From NCBI RefSeq assembly GCF_036014015.1, contig NZ_CP107905.1:1488001-1552000 (forward strand): a DNA stretch of 64,000 nt, given 5' to 3'. Position numbers and translations under genes: made by a program. This DNA is from Streptomyces sp. NBC_00457 (GTDB taxonomy: Bacteria > Actinomycetota > Actinomycetes > Streptomycetales > Streptomycetaceae). The notes under the pieces were generated by a model. It had not been told where the DNA came from. It searched no databases and saw only the letters and a list, made by a program, of their open reading frames with translations. Below are positions 33,435-42,771 of this stretch, piece after piece; positions within the stretch are counted from its first letter, which is position 1, and each line of letters starts with the position of its first letter.

Positions 33435-34016
33435 ATGACCACCCATGCCGACAAACCCCGGCTCGATCCCGCCGCCCTGCGCAACCTGACGCAGGACGGC
33501 GAAGGCCCGCGCCTGCTGGACGTGCGTACGCCCGGCGAGTTCCGCACCGCCCACATCCCCGGCTCCTACAACGTCCCCCTCGACACCCTGCGCGAACACC
33601 GCACCGAACTGCTGCACCACCTCGACGAGGACGTCATCCTCATCTGCCGCTCCGGCGCCCGCGCCGCCCAGGCCGAACAGGCCCTCGCCGAGGCCGGACT
33701 GCCCAATCTGCGCGTCCTCGACGGCGGCGTCACCGCGTGGGAGACCGCCGGGGGCCCGCTCACCCGCGGCCCCGAACGCTGGGACCTGGAACGCCAGGTG
33801 CGCCTGATCGCCGGATCCATCGTGGCGGTCACCGGTATCGCGGGCCTGTTCCTGCCCGGACTGCACCTGATCGGCACCGCCGTCGGCGCCGCACTGACCG
33901 TCGCCGCACTCACCAACACCTGCGCGCTGGGCATGCTGCTGGCGAAGCTCCCCTACAACCGCGGCCCGCGCACCGACCTCGACACCGTCGTCGCCAGCCT
34001 GCGGGGCCCGTCATGA
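33435..34016 (+). CDS. rhodanese fused to DUF2892 membrane domain
   Basis: A 193-residue protein: rhodanese (VRTPGEFRTAHIPGSYNVPLDTL, catalytic CRSGARAAQ) followed by two TM helices of the DUF2892 type (QVRLIAGSIVAVTGIAGLFLPGLHLIGTAVGAALTVAALTNTCALGMLLAKLPYNRG). It would deliver sulfane sulfur at the membrane. Its stop overlaps the ATG of the TauE exporter (ATGA), linking sulfurtransfer and export. Confidence 0.92.
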   Translation: MTTHADKPRLDPAALRNLTQDGEGPRLLDVRTPGEFRTAHIPGSYNVPLDTLREHRTELLHHLDEDVILICRSGARAAQAEQALAEAGLPNLRVLDGGVTAWETAGGPLTRGPERWDLERQVRLIAGSIVAVTGIAGLFLPGLHLIGTAVGAALTVAALTNTCALGMLLAKLPYNRGPRTDLDTVVASLRGPS

Positions 34017-34975
34017 TCGCCCTGATCATCGCCGCGTCGCTGCTCATCGGCGTCAGTCTCGGCATCCTGGGCGGCGGCGGATCCATCCTGACCGTGCCCA
34101 TCCTGGTCTACCTGGCCGGCATGGAGACCAAGGAAGCCATCGCCACCTCCCTGTTCGTCGTCGGCGTCACCAGTGCCGCCGGGGTGGTCTCACACGCCCG
34201 CGCCGGACGCGTCCGGTGGCGTACGGGGCTGCTGTTCGGCCTGGCCGGCATGACCGGCGCCTACGCCGGCGGGCGACTGGCCGAGTTCATCCCCGGCACC
34301 GTCCTGTTGCTCGCGTTCGCCCTCATGATGATCGCCACCGCCGTCGCCATGATCCGCGGCCGTCGCGAGGCGCCGAAGCGGGTCCACCACGAACTCCCCG
34401 TCCTCCACGTCCTGCTGGACGGCATCGTGGTGGGACTGGTCACCGGACTGGTCGGCGCGGGCGGCGGCTTCCTGGTCGTCCCCGCCCTCGCCCTGCTCGG
34501 CGGCCTGCCGATGACCGTCGCCGTCGGTACCTCGCTGCTGGTCATCTCCATGAAGTCCTTCGCAGGCCTGGCCGGTTATCTCGCCGCCGTGCACATCGAC
34601 TGGGGGTTCGCGGCCCTCGTCACCGCGACGGCAGTCGTCGGCAGCGTGATCGGCGGCCGTCTCGCCGGACGCATCCCGCAGGACGCCCTGCGCAAATCCT
34701 TCGGCTGGTTCGTCGCCGTCATGGGCGTCTTCGTCCTGAGCCAGCAGATCAGCTCCGATCTGCGCCACACGCTGCTGACCAGTCCGTGGTCCTGGGCCTC
34801 CGTGGCCACGGCGGCGGGGGTTGTGTTCAGCTGGTACATGCTGCGCAAGTCCGAGCGAACGACCGGCTGGGCGAACGACGCGGCCCCGCCCATCAAGGAA
34901 GGCGAACGGACGGCCCCGCATCCAACAGGAGCGGTGCCAACCAGTGGCGCTGCGACATCACCGCACGACACGTAG
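34013..34975 (+). CDS. TauE/SafE-family sulfite/sulfonate exporter
   Basis: A 320-residue protein with about eight TM segments and the two internal repeats of TauE/SafE permeases (SLGILGGGGSILTVPILVYLAGMETKEAIATSL and GLVGAGGGFLVVPALALLGGLPMTVAVGTSL). It probably exports sulfite or thiosulfate formed by the persulfide dioxygenase. The C-terminal 40 residues are polar. Translationally coupled to the rhodanese-DUF2892 gene. Confidence 0.92.
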   Translation: MIALIIAASLLIGVSLGILGGGGSILTVPILVYLAGMETKEAIATSLFVVGVTSAAGVVSHARAGRVRWRTGLLFGLAGMTGAYAGGRLAEFIPGTVLLLAFALMMIATAVAMIRGRREAPKRVHHELPVLHVLLDGIVVGLVTGLVGAGGGFLVVPALALLGGLPMTVAVGTSLLVISMKSFAGLAGYLAAVHIDWGFAALVTATAVVGSVIGGRLAGRIPQDALRKSFGWFVAVMGVFVLSQQISSDLRHTLLTSPWSWASVATAAGVVFSWYMLRKSERTTGWANDAAPPIKEGERTAPHPTGAVPTSGAATSPHDT

Positions 34976-35098
34976 CCGGGCATCCCGAACCTCTGACGAA
35001 CCCGGCCCCGGGAGTGTCCGGGTGCCTCGAGTCACACCCCTCCGCTGACCGAGGCCGAACCGGAGAAGCTGTTCCCGGCGCTCGCCTGGCCCGACTTC

Positions 35099-35114
35099 AT
35101 ACCTGAGGGGGTAT
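35099..35114. promoter_or_regulatory. CstR-type operator d
   Basis: ATACCTGAGGGGGTAT, imperfect in the left arm, ending 5 bp before the GTG start of the small three-helix protein gene. Confidence 0.65.
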
Positions 35115-35118
35115 CAAG

Positions 35119-35424
35119 GTGATCTCATCCCCATTCACCGTCAAGTGGGCCGTCGAGCCGGGCAGCCACTGCGCCGACACTCGGCCGGTAGGCCCACCGA
35201 CGCCGGCGGCAGAACAACACGCCCGCCAGGATGTCCGTACGCGGCTGCTGCTCCGATTTCCGGATGCCCCACCCGCGGTAGTGGACATCGCGGTGGCAGA
35301 GGCGTTCGCGTACTTCGCGGATGCACGCGTTCGGCACTACGTTCCCGTTCTGTCCCTCAAGCGCGCCTCGGGGCTGTTGTCCGACCGACTCGGCGCCCGG
35401 GGCGCGGCAAGCGGTGGGCCGTGA
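35119..35424 (+). CDS. three-helix-bundle dimerisation-domain protein
   Basis: A 101-residue protein from GTG 35119. The helical part HARQDVRTRLLLRFPDAPPAVVDIAVAEAFAYFADARVRHYVPVLSLKRASGLL matches the small actinobacterial three-helix-bundle dimerisation family of unknown function, often seen near stress genes. The operator immediately upstream ties it to the sulfur regulon. The N-terminal 35 residues are poorly conserved in appearance, so the start could lie further in. Confidence 0.65.
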   Translation: MISSPFTVKWAVEPGSHCADTRPVGPPTPAAEQHARQDVRTRLLLRFPDAPPAVVDIAVAEAFAYFADARVRHYVPVLSLKRASGLLSDRLGARGAASGGP

Positions 35425-35598
35425 GACCGACCCCGAAGTGCGTCCTCGACCGATCCCGATCCTGCAACGCGTGCATCGCCCCGGACCCGAGCAGCTGCCC
35501 GTACCCCTATCTCCTCGCAGGAGACGACGAGGCGGACCCGGATGACGGCGACCGTACGGGCGAGGATTCCACCCACACGGAGAAGTGAGGTGCGCGAG

Positions 35599-36204
35599 AT
35601 GGACGCAGCGGGCTGGGACGAGCGGTATCGGGGCAGCGAACTGGTGTGGAAAGCGGAGCCGAACCGGTTCGTCGAGGAGGAGTTGGCCGATCTGAAGCCG
35701 ACGGGGCGGGCGGTGGACATCGCCGCCGGCGAAGGGCGCAACGCGATCTGGCTCGCGGAGCAGGGCTGGGACGTGGACGCCGTGGACTTCTCCGCCGTGG
35801 CACTGGAGAAGGCCGAGCGGTTGGCCGCCGAGCAGGGTGTCCGGCTGCGATCCGTCCGCGCCGACCTGACGGTCTGGGCGCCTCCGGAAGGGGCGTACGA
35901 CCTGTCTCTGATCTCGTATCTTCACCTGCCCTGGGCCCAGATGACGCAGGTGCTGCGGCAGACGGCGAACGGAGTACGCAAGGGCGGAACCCTGCTGCTC
36001 GTCGGCCACCACGCGGCCAATCCCGAACACGGCCACGGCGGCCCGCAGGATCCGCGTGTACTGTACACCGCTGAGCAGGTGGCCGATCTTTGGCGACCGT
36101 ACGCCGACATCCTGCGGGCCGAGGCGGTCACCCGGCCGGTGACCGACTCCGAGGGTGGAAGCCGTACGGCTGTCGACGCCCTCGTGCGCGCTGTACGGCG
36201 ATGA
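35599..36204 (+). CDS. class I SAM-dependent methyltransferase
   Basis: A 201-residue methyltransferase starting MDAAGWDERYRGSELVWKAEPN, eight bases after a GTGAGG Shine-Dalgarno-like run. SAM site: AVDIAAGEGRNAIWLAEQGWDVDAVDFSAVALEKAE; post-motif YDLSLISYLHLPW. It resembles TehB/thiol-methyltransferase-like proteins; methylation of a thiol or sulfide would fit the neighbourhood (inference). Confidence 0.88.
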   Translation: MDAAGWDERYRGSELVWKAEPNRFVEEELADLKPTGRAVDIAAGEGRNAIWLAEQGWDVDAVDFSAVALEKAERLAAEQGVRLRSVRADLTVWAPPEGAYDLSLISYLHLPWAQMTQVLRQTANGVRKGGTLLLVGHHAANPEHGHGGPQDPRVLYTAEQVADLWRPYADILRAEAVTRPVTDSEGGSRTAVDALVRAVRR

Positions 36205-36235
36205 CACCGTCCCGCGAGGCCAGGCGCGTTGTCGT

Positions 36236-36613
36236 CGGGTGAAGACCTGCTCGCGCCGGCCGGGACCGGTCAGCCCCTCGGTCTCCTCCGGAGGCGGCAC
36301 GGCGACCGTGGCGACCACGAGGACGTCGCAGGTCAGCCGGATGCTGGGTACACCGTCCGCGGGTCCAGTCGACCCGCTCGTTCCGCACGATCCTGTAGTC
36401 GACAGCGGCGTGCAACTGCCGCGGGCGGGATCGCGCCAGATGGCGCGGCTGAGCCAAGCCGAAGGGGCCGAACAGCAGACCGGGCTGGTAGACGTGGTCG
36501 TCATCCTGGCCGACGATCGTGATGTGGCATTCGCCCTCGCCGTATATGCGGCGCAGCCGGTCGGCCGTCAGCGTGCCTACGGCGCCGCCGAGTATCACGA
36601 CGCGTTTGCCCAT
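36236..36613 (-). pseudogene. second SQR-like flavoprotein, N-terminal remnant
   Basis: From ATG 36613 the frame reads MGKRVVILGGAVGTLTADRLRR ... ITIVGQDDDHVYQPGLLFGPFGLAQ, the FAD-binding start of a sulfide:quinone reductase. After VDYRIVRNERVDW a frame change gives CDVLVVATVAVPPPEETEGLTGPG before homology ends near 36240. It is truncated and frameshifted, lacks both redox Cys regions, and is divergent from the OsmC gene across operators e and f. Confidence 0.75.
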
Positions 36614-36670
36614 GTCCCCACTGTCGTTCGGGAGATGAGGCCCGGGCATGGGCCACTGGTCCCCGTCCTG

Positions 36671-36686
36671 GTACCCACGCGGGTAT
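36671..36686. promoter_or_regulatory. CstR-type operator e (degenerate)
   Basis: GTACCCACGCGGGTAT: arms keep TACCC/GGGTA but lose the outer C/G. Upstream of the SQR remnant. Confidence 0.5.
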
Positions 36687-36745
36687 GTCTTCGCCTGCCC
36701 CGCAGGCCCCACGCGCTGCATTTCCGTCTCGAAACCCCTGAAAAA

Positions 36746-36761
36746 ATACCTACCAGGGTAT
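36746..36761. promoter_or_regulatory. CstR-type operator f
   Basis: ATACCTACCAGGGTAT, 129 bp upstream of the OsmC-like gene. Confidence 0.6.
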
Positions 36762-36889
36762 GCCGCCACGACTGCCGGCGCGAGGGCCGAACGGCCCTCG
36801 CCGCACCCCTTCGACCTCTCGATCAGCCGAGCCTTTCGCGGTCGACTGGAACCTGGCAGCAGCCGACGCCAGCGAGAAAGGGTCCGGCC

Positions 36890-37342
36890 ATGACCGGCAC
36901 CGCACCACAGACCCTCAGGACGAACCAGCCGCAGGACGCGGACGTGCACCGCTTCGAGGTGGCCCACGTCGACCGCGACATCTACACCGTGGACATCCGC
37001 GGCCACCACATCCAGGTCGACCAGCCCATTGAGGCGGGCGGCACGGACATCGCACCCACCCCCACCGAGCTGTTCGCCGCCTCCGTGGCCACCTGCGTCG
37101 CCTTCTACGCGGGCCGTTTCCTCCACCGCCACGGCCTGGACCAAGCCGGACTGCGCGTCCGTACGGAATTCACCATGGCCACCGACCGGCCCGCCCGCGT
37201 GGCCTCCGTGCACGTCACGATCAGCCCGCCGCCCGGACTGCCCGAGCAGCGCCGTGCGGCCCTGCTCGCCGTCGCCTCCCGCTGCACGGTCCACAACACA
37301 CTGCACCAGCCACCCGAGATCGGCATCGAGCTGGCACCATGA
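36890..37342 (+). CDS. OsmC-family thiol-dependent protein
   Basis: A 150-residue OsmC-fold protein with both catalytic Cys positions (ASVATCVAFYAGRFL and ASRCTVHNTLHQPPEI). OsmC/Ohr enzymes reduce organic peroxides, and some act on persulfides. ATG 36890 follows GAAAGG. Its stop overlaps the start of the cysteine-desulfurase-like gene (ATGA), so the two are made together. Confidence 0.92.
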   Translation: MTGTAPQTLRTNQPQDADVHRFEVAHVDRDIYTVDIRGHHIQVDQPIEAGGTDIAPTPTELFAASVATCVAFYAGRFLHRHGLDQAGLRVRTEFTMATDRPARVASVHVTISPPPGLPEQRRAALLAVASRCTVHNTLHQPPEIGIELAP

Positions 37343-39033
37343 CCCCGCCCTCGGCGCCACCCACGTCACCCGTCCTGGACCGCATCCGCCGTGGCCTCAT
37401 CGGCGACGACGAGGTGCTGGACGGCCCCTACGGCCCCCGACGCCTCGTGTACGCCGACTACACCGCCTCCGGCCGCGCCCTGGACTTTGTCGAGGACTTC
37501 GTGCGCGAGCAAGTGCTGCCCCTCTACGGCAACACGCACACGGAGAGCTCGAGCACCGGGCTGCAGACGACCCGGCTGCGCGAGGACGCCCGGCGCATCA
37601 TCCGCGATGCGGTCGGCGGCAGCGAGGACAACCTCGTGATCTTCTGCGGCTCGGGAGCCACCGCGGCGGTCAACAAACTGGTGGGCATCCTGGAGCTGCG
37701 TCGGCCCGACCCGCTCCCGCAGGCCGTACGTCCAGTCGTGTTCGTCGGCCCGTACGAGCACCACTCGAACGAACTGCCCTGGCGGGAGTCAGTTGCGGAC
37801 GTCGTGGTCATCGATGAGGACGCGGACGGTCACATCGATCTCGATGAGCTGGAGGCGCAGCTGGTCCGGTACGCCGACCGGCCGCTGCGCATCGGCAGCT
37901 TCTCTGCCGCCTCGAACGTCACGGGCATCCTGACCGACGCCGACGGCATCGCGCGTCTGCTGCACGCTTACGGCGCCCTGTCGTTCTGGGACTACGCGGC
38001 CGCCGCTCCGTACGTTCCGATCCGGGTCGCGGAAAGCGCGCCCGGCGCGGGCGACCAGAAGGACGCGATCTTCCTCTCCCCGCACAAGTTCGTCGGCGGT
38101 CCGCAGACACCGGGCGTGCTCGTCGTCCGCCGCGAACTGGTCCGCAACCAGGTGCCCTCCGCGCCCGGCGGCGGCACGGTCGCCTTCGTCGACCCGATCG
38201 GCCACCGGTATCTGGACGACCCGGTCGCCCGCGAGGAGGGCGGCACCCCGGCCATCGTGGAGTCGATCCGCGCCGGGCTGGTCTTCGCCCTCAAGCAGGC
38301 CGTCGGGACCGACATCATCCAGGCTGCCGAGGAGCGGCACTGGAAACGTGCGCTCGCACGGTGGGACCGTGTCCCCGGCATCGAGGTCCTCGGCAACCAC
38401 GACGCTCGGCGCCTGTCCATCGTCTCCTTCCGCGTCCGTCACGGCGATCACTCCTATCTGCATCACAACTACGTCGTCGCCCTGCTCAACGACCTGTTCG
38501 GCATCCAGGCCCGGGGCGGCTGCTCCTGCGCCGGCCCCTATGGGCACCGCCTGCTGGCGATCGATCCCGCCACCTCCCACGCCCTGCTCGACGAGGTCGT
38601 CCACGGCTGTGACGGCATCAAACCCGGCTGGGTTCGCATCAACTTCAACTACTTCATCAGTGACACCGTCCGCGACTACCTCATCGACGCCGTCGGCCTA
38701 ACCGCCATGTACGGCCACCGGCTCCTGCCCGACTACCGTTTCAACCCGCACACCGGACAGTGGCGCCACCGCGACGGCCCCGCCGAACCCCCGCTGCGAC
38801 TGGCCGAAGTGCGCTTCACCGCCGACGGACAGAGCACCACATCGGCGGTTCGTCATCACCGGCTGGGCGAGGAGACGCTGTCCGGCCAACTCGACCGTGG
38901 ACGCGAGGTGCTCACCTGTCGTCCGGACCTCCTCGACGACGGCCCCACCGGGCTGTCGGCCGAATTCGAGCGGATGCGCTGGTTCCCGCTGCCGCCCGCC
39001 TGCCTGGAACAAACCCGGACCGGCGCCGGTTGA
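37339..39033 (+). CDS. class V aminotransferase/cysteine desulfurase-like protein with C-terminal extension
   Basis: A 564-residue PLP enzyme. Core: YADYTASGRAL, YGNTHTESSSTGLQTTRLREDAR, FCGSGATAAVNKL, WDYAAAAPYVPI, PLP Lys in FLSPHKFVGGPQTPG, and a Cys-containing loop RGGCSCAGPYGH matching the catalytic Cys segment of desulfurases. Canonical enzymes are about 400 residues; here about 130 extra C-terminal residues (RFNPHTGQWRHRDGP ... FERMRWFPLPPACLEQ) follow. Sulfane sulfur release from cysteine or a persulfide is the likely chemistry. Coupled to OsmC. Confidence 0.88.
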   Translation: MTPPSAPPTSPVLDRIRRGLIGDDEVLDGPYGPRRLVYADYTASGRALDFVEDFVREQVLPLYGNTHTESSSTGLQTTRLREDARRIIRDAVGGSEDNLVIFCGSGATAAVNKLVGILELRRPDPLPQAVRPVVFVGPYEHHSNELPWRESVADVVVIDEDADGHIDLDELEAQLVRYADRPLRIGSFSAASNVTGILTDADGIARLLHAYGALSFWDYAAAAPYVPIRVAESAPGAGDQKDAIFLSPHKFVGGPQTPGVLVVRRELVRNQVPSAPGGGTVAFVDPIGHRYLDDPVAREEGGTPAIVESIRAGLVFALKQAVGTDIIQAAEERHWKRALARWDRVPGIEVLGNHDARRLSIVSFRVRHGDHSYLHHNYVVALLNDLFGIQARGGCSCAGPYGHRLLAIDPATSHALLDEVVHGCDGIKPGWVRINFNYFISDTVRDYLIDAVGLTAMYGHRLLPDYRFNPHTGQWRHRDGPAEPPLRLAEVRFTADGQSTTSAVRHHRLGEETLSGQLDRGREVLTCRPDLLDDGPTGLSAEFERMRWFPLPPACLEQTRTGAG

Positions 39034-39046
39034 ACCGTACACCCGG

Positions 39047-39062
39047 ATACCCCACCGGGTAT
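39047..39062. promoter_or_regulatory. CstR-type operator g
   Basis: ATACCCCACCGGGTAT, 21 bp before the thioredoxin start. Confidence 0.75.
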
Positions 39063-39083
39063 ACGAGAGGAGAGCGGAACCGC

Positions 39084-39455
39084 ATGCCCACCATTGAACT
39101 GACCAAGGACAACTTCGAGGAGACCGTGACCGGCTCCGGCATCGTGCTCATCGACTTCTGGGCCGCCTGGTGCGGGCCGTGCCGCATGTTCGGCCCCGTC
39201 TATGAGAAGGCGGCCGAGCGCCACTCGGACATCGTGTTCGGCAAGGTCGACACCGAGGCCCAGCCCGAGCTGGCGGGGGCCTTCCGGATCTCTTCCATCC
39301 CCACCCTGATGGCTGTCCGCGACCGGACCGTCCTGTACTCACAACCGGGCGCCCTGCCGCCGCAGGCCCTGGAGGAGCTCATCGGCAAGATCCGGGCCGT
39401 CGACATGGACGACGTACGCCGGCAGGCCGCAGCGGGCACAGAGGAGCGAAGCTGA
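39084..39455 (+). CDS. trxA: thioredoxin
   Basis: A 123-residue thioredoxin with active site WCGPCRM (residues about 30-36) and cis-Pro in ISSIPTLMAV. It would reduce persulfidated proteins or recycle rhodanese in the cytoplasm. It is directly behind a CstR-type operator, like the thioredoxins of other sulfane-sulfur operons. The last 12 residues (QAAAGTEERS) form a short tail. Confidence 0.94.
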   Translation: MPTIELTKDNFEETVTGSGIVLIDFWAAWCGPCRMFGPVYEKAAERHSDIVFGKVDTEAQPELAGAFRISSIPTLMAVRDRTVLYSQPGALPPQALEELIGKIRAVDMDDVRRQAAAGTEERS

Positions 39456-39514
39456 CGCTTCGGCATACGTCCAAGGCGCCACGGCGTCGGCGTGAGCGCC
39501 CTGGAGCGCGGGGG

Positions 39515-40102
39515 TCACCGGCTGCGCAGGGCGGCGAGCGCCGCGTCGAGGTCGGCCGCCCGAGGGCGGTTGTGGGGCAGCTTGCCGAGGAGGACCGCCA
39601 TGCCGCACGTGTCGGTGACCGCGGAGAAGACCAGCCCGCCCGCGATACCGGCGGCGAGGAACTGGAACGCGGGGTGCACGAGCAGACCGAGGACGAGCCC
39701 CAGAACCACCACCGCCCCGGCGGTGAAGCGCACCTGCCGTTCCATGCTCCAGTTGGCCCGGGTGTCGCAGGCGGCGGGACGGTGCAGGTCGTGACCGTCG
39801 GCGGCCCAGGCGCCGGTGCCTCCGGCGAGGGTGGCGGTCTGTATGCCCTGCTCGGCCAGTTGCCTGCAGGCGCTCTCCGAACGGGCGCCGGAGGCGCACA
39901 CGACGAGGACGTCGCCGCGCTCGGCGGCGTGTCGTATCTCCGGCAGCGCCCGCCGGAGCCGGTCCAGGGGGATGTTCAGAGCGCCGGGCAGATGGCCGGA
40001 GGCATACTCGGCGGGCGTGCGTACGTCGATGACGGTGAGCTCGTGCAGCCGGGTGCGGGCCTGGTCGGTACGGAGGGCGACGGGGGTGAGGGGGCTGGTC
40101 AT
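39515..40102 (-). CDS. rhodanese fused to DUF2892 membrane domain (second copy)
   Basis: A 195-residue protein with the same architecture as the one at 33435: rhodanese (VIDVRTPAEYASGHLPGALNIPLDRL, catalytic CASGARSES) plus a two-TM DUF2892 segment (RQVRFTAGAVVVLGLVLGLLVHPAFQFLAAGIAGGLVFSAVTDTCGMAVLLGKLPHNRP). It is divergent from the CstR gene across operator h, so repressor and this gene share one control region. Confidence 0.92.
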   Translation of the reverse strand: MTSPLTPVALRTDQARTRLHELTVIDVRTPAEYASGHLPGALNIPLDRLRRALPEIRHAAERGDVLVVCASGARSESACRQLAEQGIQTATLAGGTGAWAADGHDLHRPAACDTRANWSMERQVRFTAGAVVVLGLVLGLLVHPAFQFLAAGIAGGLVFSAVTDTCGMAVLLGKLPHNRPRAADLDAALAALRSR

Positions 40103-40151
40103 GTCAGGTGTGATCCTTAATGGTCGACGGCGCCCCGAACCGGGACGTACA

Positions 40152-40167
40152 GTACCCCTAGGGGTAT
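40152..40167. promoter_or_regulatory. CstR-type operator h (repressor autoregulation)
   Basis: GTACCCCTAGGGGTAT; the inner 14 bp are a perfect palindrome. It lies 16 bp before the CstR start and 50 bp before the divergent rhodanese gene. Confidence 0.85.
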
Positions 40168-40174
40168 TTTCTGA

Positions 40175-40761
<587 letters not shown>

Positions 40762-40767
<6 letters not shown>

Positions 40768-41157
40768 GACGGTGCCGTTCCCGCCGCGCTGGTCCACCAC
40801 CGGCAGCCCCGCCCCAGCCCAGTCCCGCATGCCGCCGATCACGTCCACGGCCTCCGCGCCCCGGGCGGCCAGCAGTTCGGCGGCCTGCCGGGAGCGGTTG
40901 CCCGAGCGGCAGATCACGATCAGGGGCCGTGCCTGCGCCTCGGCGGGCAGTCCGGCCCCGGCGACCAGCGCCGAGAGGGACAGGTGTACGGCTCCGGGGG
41001 CGTGCCCCGCCTGCCATTCGTAGGGTTCGCGGACGTCGAGCAGTACGTCGTCGGCATCGCTCTCAGCGGCGATTCCGTTCCCGTGGCCGGTGCGCGCGGC
41101 CGCCTCCTGCACGGTCACCCGCCCCGGGCCGCCCCGTTCTCGTCGGAAGATGCTCAT
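40762..41157 (-). CDS. single-domain rhodanese
   Basis: A 131-residue rhodanese with LLDVREPYEWQAGHAPGAVHLSLSAL and the catalytic CRSGNRSRQ loop, ending GGMRDWAGAGLPVV. The N-terminal 25 residues (MSIFRRERGGPGRVTVQEAAART) are an extra basic leader. It lies downstream of the second persulfide dioxygenase in the same direction and probably shares its operator-controlled promoter. Confidence 0.92.
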
Positions 41158-41227
41158 TTCGGTGTCTGGCTCCTGTTTCCCATGTCGGTACGGAGGGTTG
41201 ATGGGCGCTCCGCGGCACTCGCTGCCG

Positions 41228-42595
41228 TCAGCTGTTCCGCACGGCGAGTCCGGCCTTCTCGGCCGCGTCGAAGGAGTCGTCGACGGCGACGACGTCACGG
41301 CCCGCCGCCTCCAGCAGAGAGGCGGCGATCGCGGCGCGCATCCCGCCGGCGCAGTGCACCCACACCTCACCTGCGGGCACCTCGTCGAGGCGGCGGTGCA
41401 GGGCGTGGACCGGGATGTGGACCGAGCCCTCGATGTATCCGCCCACCTGTTCCGAAGCACGCCGGACATCGAGCACGACGACGCCCTCCGCCGGGTACCG
41501 GCCGGCGAGATCGGCGAACGTGGCCCGCGGGAAGGAAGCAAGGGCCTCGCTCTCCCGGACCCAGCCGCCGGGGTGGCCGGTAGCCGCCGCGGCAGGGCGG
41601 TCGATGCCCACGCGCACCAGCTCGCGCTGGGCGGCGGCGAGCTGCTCGGCCGATTCGGCGAGCAGCGTGACCGGCTTACCCCACGGGATCAGCCAGGCGA
41701 GATACGTGGCGAGCTGCCCTTCGGCCTCGAAGTTGAACGAGCCGGACACATGCTCCGCGGCGAAGGCCACACGGTTGCGCAGGTCCACCACCCACTCCCC
41801 CGCCGCCAGCCTGGCGGCGATCTCGTCCGGGTCCGCCACGGCGGGCGGGGTGAGGTCGACTGGCGCGGGTCCGGCCGCGTTTACTGGCCCCATGTGCGTG
41901 TAGTACGCGGGGATGTCGTCCAGGCCGGCCAGCAGGTCGGCGACAAAGTCGTCCACGTCCCGGGTGAGGGCTTCGTTGGACGCCTTCTCCTTGCCGATGG
42001 TCGTGTCGCTGCCCTCCGCCTGGGCGGAAGAGCAGAAGCTGCCGAAGCCGTGCGTCGGCAACACAGCCGTGTCGTCGGGCAGTTCGGCGGCCAGGCGGTG
42101 CGCAGAGGCGTGCTGTGCGCGGGCGAGCCGATCGGTCAGCCGCGGTTCCACGAGATCGGGCCGGCCGACGGTGCCGATCAGCAGGGAGCCGCCGGTGAAC
42201 ACCGCGACTGCTGTGCCGTTCTCCTCCAGCGCATAGGAGGTGTGATGCGGGGTGTGGCCGGGTGTCCCGAGCGCGCGGAGGGTCAGCCCGGCGTCGGAGT
42301 CGATCTCCGTACGGTCGCCGTCGTGCACCGGTACGCGCGCGAAGGAGACACGGGCCCCGGCAGGAACGAGGTAGGCGGCGCCTGTGAGCCGCGCGAGCTC
42401 CAGTCCGCCGGTGACGTAGTCGTTGTGCACGTGCGTCTCGACGACATGCGAGATCCGCACCCCGCGCCGGGCTGCCGCCGCAATCACCTGGTCCACGTCA
42501 CGGGGCGGGTCGACCGCCACCGCCGTCCGCTCGCCGCCCGCCAGGTAACTGCGATTGCCGAGCCCGGCCACCTCAATCGAGTCGACGAAGAACAC
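41228..42595 (-). CDS. persulfide dioxygenase-rhodanese fusion (second)
   Basis: A 455-residue protein starting at GTG 42595 after GGAAGGGAGT. MBL domain: THVHNDYVTGG, TPGHTPHHTS, FTGGSLLIGTVGRPDL, LPTHGFGSFC. A central rhodanese-like domain lacks Cys (VDLRNRVAFAAEHVSGSFNF), and the C-terminal rhodanese (VLDVRRASEQVGGYIEGSVHIPV) has the loop CAGGMRAA. It belongs to the same broad family as 31969 but the sequence is clearly divergent, so the two may prefer different persulfides. Two operators (i and j) lie upstream. Confidence 0.92.
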   Translation of the reverse strand: MFFVDSIEVAGLGNRSYLAGGERTAVAVDPPRDVDQVIAAAARRGVRISHVVETHVHNDYVTGGLELARLTGAAYLVPAGARVSFARVPVHDGDRTEIDSDAGLTLRALGTPGHTPHHTSYALEENGTAVAVFTGGSLLIGTVGRPDLVEPRLTDRLARAQHASAHRLAAELPDDTAVLPTHGFGSFCSSAQAEGSDTTIGKEKASNEALTRDVDDFVADLLAGLDDIPAYYTHMGPVNAAGPAPVDLTPPAVADPDEIAARLAAGEWVVDLRNRVAFAAEHVSGSFNFEAEGQLATYLAWLIPWGKPVTLLAESAEQLAAAQRELVRVGIDRPAAAATGHPGGWVRESEALASFPRATFADLAGRYPAEGVVVLDVRRASEQVGGYIEGSVHIPVHALHRRLDEVPAGEVWVHCAGGMRAAIAASLLEAAGRDVVAVDDSFDAAEKAGLAVRNS

Positions 42596-42619
42596 GACGT
42601 ACTCCCTTCCAGCGAAGAA

Positions 42620-42635
42620 TTACCCCTGGGGGTAT
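42620..42635. promoter_or_regulatory. CstR-type operator i
   Basis: TTACCCCTGGGGGTAT, 25 bp upstream of the second persulfide dioxygenase gene. Confidence 0.8.
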
Positions 42636-42654
42636 ACTTACGACCGTAACACGA

Positions 42655-42670
42655 GTACCCCAGGGGGTAT
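42655..42670. promoter_or_regulatory. CstR-type operator j
   Basis: GTACCCCAGGGGGTAT, about 100 bp upstream of the DUF302 gene and 35 bp from operator i, giving one site per divergent gene. Confidence 0.8.
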
Positions 42671-42771
42671 TTCCAGGGGCATGGGAAGCCCTGGAAAACG
42701 CTTCACGAGTACCTCGCACAGGAACGGACACCCGTTCCGCGCCGCGCGAGCCGACCAGAAGGATCACTGCC

